A stretch of 7,366 bases of DNA from Sulfurovum sp. bin170 (lineage in GTDB: Bacteria > Campylobacterota > Campylobacteria > Campylobacterales > Sulfurovaceae). Below the pieces are notes generated by a model. That model was not told the DNA's origin and searched no databases. It saw only the letters and a list, made by a program, of their open reading frames with translations. Position 1 is the stretch's first letter. Every line of letters starts with the position of its first letter. Shown piece by piece: positions 4,147 to 7,366 of the stretch. The stretch covers positions 1-7,366 of the forward strand of contig NZ_JAACKB010000350.1 of NCBI RefSeq assembly GCF_010892395.1, in the 5' to 3' direction. Position numbers and translations under genes: made by a program.

Positions 4147-5124
4147 CTATGAAGCTCCTATAAGACTCATATATAGTTTACGATTTATATCACTATTGGC
4201 TGGTAGACCATGAGTTGTTTTATATTTGATTATCGCCGCTTTTAATTTAGGGTTCATCATACTTGTCATCTGTACATTTGCTCCCTGTAGAGCTAGAAGA
4301 TAACTAACTTTTTGGATTTTCTTATTTAGTGGGTCACGAAGGAATCTTATTGATAGGTTAGATACCACATCACTATTTACACCTCCTCCTGTCAGAAGCC
4401 AATATGGATAATTTACTAATCTACCCAACACCTCTACAACACTTAACTCTATCAATATAGTAATAGAGGAGTGCGTACCCTGTGCTTTAGTTAGTGCATT
4501 ATCTACCCCAACACCTGTACCAAGAATAGAAAATGCAAACTCATTCCCACTACTTTTTTGCTCAATTGTTATCTTGTTTTTTGTTGATGCTCTAGGTACA
4601 AAATTTCTAGTTCTTACATCTTCTGGGTTGAATACAATTGTAAGTTTTGTAGTTTTGTTCTCTCTTTTCATTCCAGCATCTATAGTACCTTGTTGATTGT
4701 TGTATGTAGCTTGTCCTGCTGCATCCATACCACTGCCTGAAGCCTCTATAAGGTCAAATTCAGTAATAGCACCATTTATTCTATAAAATTTATTTTTTGA
4801 AAACTTTTTTCCCTTAATATTAGCTATAGTAATAATCTTATCACCTATAGAGTTAAAGCTTGAATTTACTATAGAAGTTATATTCTTTGGTAATTTTCCT
4901 CCAGAGTTTGTCCTGTCAACAATTGGGGTAACATATATCTCTACAGGTTGTCCATTGTTAAATATACTTACCATACCATTAGCATTTTTCAGTGCTTCAC
5001 TATAGTTTGTTTTTACTACACTTATAGCTCCACCATCTTGCTCTAGTTTAATCTCTGGTGCAGAACACCCTGCAAAAAACAACATACTTACAGCTACTGC
5101 TGATAGTTTAATAAATTTTTTCAT
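4147..5124 (-). CDS. CsgG/HfaB-like outer-membrane lipoprotein with a possible C-terminal peptidoglycan-binding domain
   Basis: This 325-residue lipoprotein has lipobox FAGC with Cys20. The order of motifs resembles the CsgG family, the secretion channel of curli and its holdfast relative HfaB. These are a VTPIVDRT strand near 65-72, a segment ending FYRINGAITEFD (113-124), a region of amphipathic strands (about 158-190), and a helix ITILIELSVVEVLGRLVNYP with YW at 241-242. CsgG itself is somewhat shorter. The C-terminal 60 residues (QKVSYLLALQG, then KLKAAIIKYKTTHGLP, then INRKLYMSLIG) resemble a PG_binding_1 fold and would extend the family layout. Its start overlaps the upstream gene's ribosome binding arrangement: the stop TAG of that gene runs into AGGAGAG, so the two are translationally coupled. 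The likely role is export or anchoring of the small repeat proteins (inference). Family assignment is moderate; lipoprotein status is firm. Confidence 0.78.
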   Translation of the reverse strand: MKKFIKLSAVAVSMLFFAGCSAPEIKLEQDGGAISVVKTNYSEALKNANGMVSIFNNGQPVEIYVTPIVDRTNSGGKLPKNITSIVNSSFNSIGDKIITIANIKGKKFSKNKFYRINGAITEFDLIEASGSGMDAAGQATYNNQQGTIDAGMKRENKTTKLTIVFNPEDVRTRNFVPRASTKNKITIEQKSSGNEFAFSILGTGVGVDNALTKAQGTHSSITILIELSVVEVLGRLVNYPYWLLTGGGVNSDVVSNLSIRFLRDPLNKKIQKVSYLLALQGANVQMTSMMNPKLKAAIIKYKTTHGLPANSDINRKLYMSLIGAS

Positions 5125-5133
5125 TATACTCTC

Positions 5134-5736
5134 CTATTTTACAAAAAATTCAATTTTACCAACATTGATATTGGCATTCTGACCACCATTTCCAGCTAGA
5201 CTCATAGATAGCCCTTTGCCTTGTGATTTTTTAGGGGATGTGCTAACACCAAGCTGTGATGCAGTAATATTTTTAATATCTGAGATTTTATCTTTGCTAA
5301 GTATCGCATAGACTGTAGTCTTCTCTTGTTCACACCCTTTGCAATCTTTGGTTGCATTGATATGCATTCCTCCAAAATCTCTAGGGAATAGGTATTTGCC
5401 ATTGAGTTCAGTTAGAGGTGATTTTTCATTTGGGTAGAGTAGTGCTGTTTGACCCTTTTCATCAACATAAACGATATATAGATATCCCGTTTTTCCTCTA
5501 GTATCAACAGCAAATTGAATAGCTTGATTTTGAGAGTAACTTTTCTTCCCATTTAGTGCAATAGTACCAAATCCTGCAGCCTTTAGATCTGATACACTTG
5601 CTGAAGCTTCAACTACTTGTGTTGGTTTGCTAGTAGTAGTTACAGTCGGTTTTGCCGTTTTTGTGCCAAAACACCCCGTCATAACAATAGCTGTTGTTAT
5701 CAAAAATGACATCTGACATAGTTTTCTTTTTTCCAT
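5134..5736 (-). CDS. DUF4384-like lipoprotein
   Basis: This 200-residue lipoprotein has lipobox MTGC with Cys22, followed by a Thr/Lys/Pro/Val linker to about residue 45. Residues about 66-150 fit a DUF4384-type domain: YSQNQAIQFAVDT, then GYLYIVYVDEKGQ, then ALLYPNE, a LNGKYLFP turn and TVYAILSKD. A CKGC pair (132, 135) lies in the domain and is conserved as CNGC in the neighbouring caspase-like protein, whose C-terminal third is homologous up to the final residues (VGKIEFFVK against LGKYEFIVR). The phrase SQGKGLS (171-177) is also shared with that protein. The ribosome binding site AAGGAGA (5743-5749) and a TGNTATAAT promoter (5768-5773) precede it, so it can be transcribed apart from the caspase gene. 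It is coupled to the CsgG-like gene downstream. DUF4384 has no settled function; here it is probably a partner or substrate of the protease (inference). Confidence 0.83.
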   Translation of the reverse strand: MEKRKLCQMSFLITTAIVMTGCFGTKTAKPTVTTTSKPTQVVEASASVSDLKAAGFGTIALNGKKSYSQNQAIQFAVDTRGKTGYLYIVYVDEKGQTALLYPNEKSPLTELNGKYLFPRDFGGMHINATKDCKGCEQEKTTVYAILSKDKISDIKNITASQLGVSTSPKKSQGKGLSMSLAGNGGQNANINVGKIEFFVK

Positions 5737-5767
5737 TTCATTTCTCCTTAATTAATTTTCGAATTTC

Positions 5768-5801
5768 ATTATACCATAAATAAGTGTCACTAAAATGTGA
5801 C
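5768..5801 (-). promoter_or_regulatory. Internal promoter with extended -10 and an operator-like inverted repeat
   Basis: On the complement strand, TGGTATAAT gives an extended -10 (hexamer at 5768-5773). Upstream, GTCAC and GTGAC arms (5797-5801 and 5786-5790) form an inverted repeat with a 6-bp spacer whose centre falls where a -35 would lie. This suits a regulator site over the -35. It would serve the DUF4384, CsgG-like and coiled-coil genes independently of the caspase gene. Confidence 0.5.
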
Positions 5802-5805
5802 TTTT

Positions 5806-7323
5806 TTATCTGACAATAAATTCATATTTACCTAATTGTGGCTTAAATCCACTATTATTAGTAGGTACGGCCTTGACTCTAACAGCACGAGTCATAATTT
5901 GTGATTCACTAGACTTTCTAGCAAAACTGGTTAAACCATCTCTACTTCGTATAGCACTAGCATCCAAAATAGGTTTAGAAGAGAGGAGAGTATATATAAC
6001 TGTCTTCTCCTCTTGACAACCATTGCAACCCTTGTAAGCCTCTAGTTCAAATTTTCCACCAGATAGGTCTTTTGGAAATGAGTATCTACCCTGTATCTCT
6101 TTGGAGTTTACAAAAGGGTTTGGATAGAGTAGTGTTACATCATTACTATCAACATAAAAGATAGTTAAGTATCCTCTGTCTCCACCTGTGTCTAATGAAA
6201 ACTCAACAGACTCTCCTGTGTTATAGCTAGTTTTGTTATAGCTAAGATTCATTCTTTTCATCTCTCCATTATTCATAAGCGTCTCTAGAGTATTTTGAAG
6301 TGTTGAATCCGTGGTAGGTGTTTGGCTAGGTACGGCTACAGGTGTGGTTGAAGTTGCTGAATTTGAAGCAGTAGACTTTGTTCCAACAAAATTCTGAAAT
6401 GTATCGGAATTAGAGTATGATTTTGAAAAAGATATACTAGGATGGTGAGGTGTTCCTTCACTCTCTTTTGCATAGGCTAATACTTTGCTTGTCAAGATTT
6501 TACCTATATCATCAAAAGATTTACTCTGAGAACTCTTGTCTGAAAAAATCTCATATATTGAGTTTGTAAAGAGACTCCCTGTTGGTGTCGCCAATGACTC
6601 TTCATCGTCTTGAGAAGATGAGAATACAATATATTTACTATCTCTATCCATTGTATCACTTTTTTTAGTTACTCCACCTATCGAGAGACCTTTAGAGAAA
6701 GATTTTGTAACACTATTTGGAGATATTGTTTTTGGTTGAGATTTTCCATTCAACGATCTAAAGACTGTTCCACTATGGCATGAGTCAAAGAAAATCATCT
6801 TTTTTGCTTTTATACCATTAAATTTTGCATATAAAATATCATCAATGAGATGTGTATTTTCCCTACCATCACTCAAAACCAGTGTCTCATCTTCTCCATC
6901 AGCCTCATCACCATTGCTATCAGGTTTATGAGAACCGTGACCACTATAATAGAAAGCAAAGTAATCATCAGATCCTAAATTCTCCCCATACTGACTAAGA
7001 TAATCAACTATCTGAATGGACTCTCTGTCATATAGCGTTTTGACCTCAAATCCCCAGCCCTCAAAGAGTCTCTTCATCTTATTGACATCTCTCTCTATCC
7101 CACCCAAATCAGCACTTTCTCCTGCATAATCACTAACACCAACAACTAAGGCTTGTTTTTTCCCTACGATGTTTTTTGAAAACAGAGTTGTGCTTCCTGT
7201 TGTAGTCGAGCCTACAGATAAACCTTTGGATTGGCTATTTGTTGCCCCTGATGCACATGCCCCAAGAGAGAGAGCAATAAGTGATAGGGTTGCAAAAGAG
7301 AGAATTTTTTGAGATTTTTTCAT
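5806..7323 (-). CDS. Metacaspase-like (peptidase C14) lipoprotein fused to a DUF4384-like domain
   Basis: This 505-residue lipoprotein has lipobox LGAC with Cys23. The caspase-like domain spans about 56-300: first strand ALVVGVSDY, helix LGGIERDVNKMKRLF, then FYYSGHG with catalytic His129, the acidic segment DEADGEDETLVLSD, and IFFDSCHSG with catalytic Cys182. The DSCHSG signature is that of metacaspases, which cut after Lys or Arg. A p10-like part starts near residue 230 (YIVFSSSQDDEES, later LFTNSIYEIF). A Ser/Thr/Pro linker (315-340) leads to a DUF4384-like domain (about 360-455) with CNGC at 433-436. KGLS occurs at 33-36, just after the lipid anchor, and at 211-214, between the two caspase subunits. 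These are plausible processing sites (inference). Both catalytic residues are present, so activity is expected. It is the first leftward gene visible, with ribosome binding site AAAGGT at 7330-7335. Its promoter is cut or unclear at the window edge. Confidence 0.88.
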   Translation of the reverse strand: MKKSQKILSFATLSLIALSLGACASGATNSQSKGLSVGSTTTGSTTLFSKNIVGKKQALVVGVSDYAGESADLGGIERDVNKMKRLFEGWGFEVKTLYDRESIQIVDYLSQYGENLGSDDYFAFYYSGHGSHKPDSNGDEADGEDETLVLSDGRENTHLIDDILYAKFNGIKAKKMIFFDSCHSGTVFRSLNGKSQPKTISPNSVTKSFSKGLSIGGVTKKSDTMDRDSKYIVFSSSQDDEESLATPTGSLFTNSIYEIFSDKSSQSKSFDDIGKILTSKVLAYAKESEGTPHHPSISFSKSYSNSDTFQNFVGTKSTASNSATSTTPVAVPSQTPTTDSTLQNTLETLMNNGEMKRMNLSYNKTSYNTGESVEFSLDTGGDRGYLTIFYVDSNDVTLLYPNPFVNSKEIQGRYSFPKDLSGGKFELEAYKGCNGCQEEKTVIYTLLSSKPILDASAIRSRDGLTSFARKSSESQIMTRAVRVKAVPTNNSGFKPQLGKYEFIVR

Positions 7324-7366
7324 AATTTCACCTTTATGAGTTTTTATTTAATTCTATTAAAACTAG

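Noticed and set aside
5202..5402. Short complement-strand frame inside the DUF4384 gene
   Set aside because: It lies wholly in another frame of a well-supported gene and shows no domain or ribosome binding site.
5786..5807. Rightward intrinsic terminator (GTCAC/GTGAC stem followed by a T-run)
   Set aside because: The stem is only 5 bp and no rightward gene ends here; an operator for the leftward promoter explains it better.

Overview
The window is strongly AT-rich, with A+T-loaded codons, clean AGGAG-type ribosome binding sites and promoters that show a good TATAAT-type -10 but no convincing -35. This, and the style of the lipoproteins, suggests a Campylobacterota (Epsilonproteobacteria) chromosome of the Sulfurimonas/Sulfurovum/Arcobacter kind. 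That placement is inference. No RNA genes, mobile elements or CRISPR arrays are visible.

Nine genes are supported, and every product carries a signal peptide or a lipobox, so the whole locus works in the cell envelope. From left to right: (i) a leftward gene for a small Cys-repeat periplasmic protein (39-410). (ii) A rightward single gene (561-914) whose mature product is exactly three 32-residue repeats. (iii) A rightward operon (1119-3606) of a second 3 x 32 repeat protein, a periplasmic ankyrin protein, an acidic secreted protein and a lipoprotein, closed by a hairpin terminator at 3601-3629. (iv) A leftward series (7323 to 3616) of a metacaspase-like lipoprotein fused to a DUF4384-like domain, a stand-alone DUF4384-like lipoprotein, a CsgG-like lipoprotein with a possible peptidoglycan-binding tail, and a periplasmic Ile/Tyr coiled-coil protein. 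The two blocks converge at about 3610.

The two repeat-protein promoters share one control element. It is a tandem pair of GCCACTT heptamers spaced by 4 bp (11-bp period), with the second copy ending exactly 8 bp before the -10. This is the geometry of PhoB/OmpR-family activator sites, so genes 561 and 1119-3606 probably form one regulon. A 16-residue half-repeat related to the two repeat proteins also occurs as single copies in the ankyrin protein (its last 16 residues), in the acidic protein and in the coiled-coil protein of the opposite operon. This links the two blocks.

Working hypothesis (inference): this is an envelope assembly system. A CsgG-like outer-membrane lipoprotein exports or anchors short repetitive beta-rich subunits, and accessory proteins carrying one half-repeat act as nucleators, caps or anchors. 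A membrane-anchored metacaspase-like protease with DUF4384-like partners processes components. A shared K-G-L-S tetrapeptide at plausible Lys cleavage sites in the protease and its partner fits that idea. Nothing here proves function.
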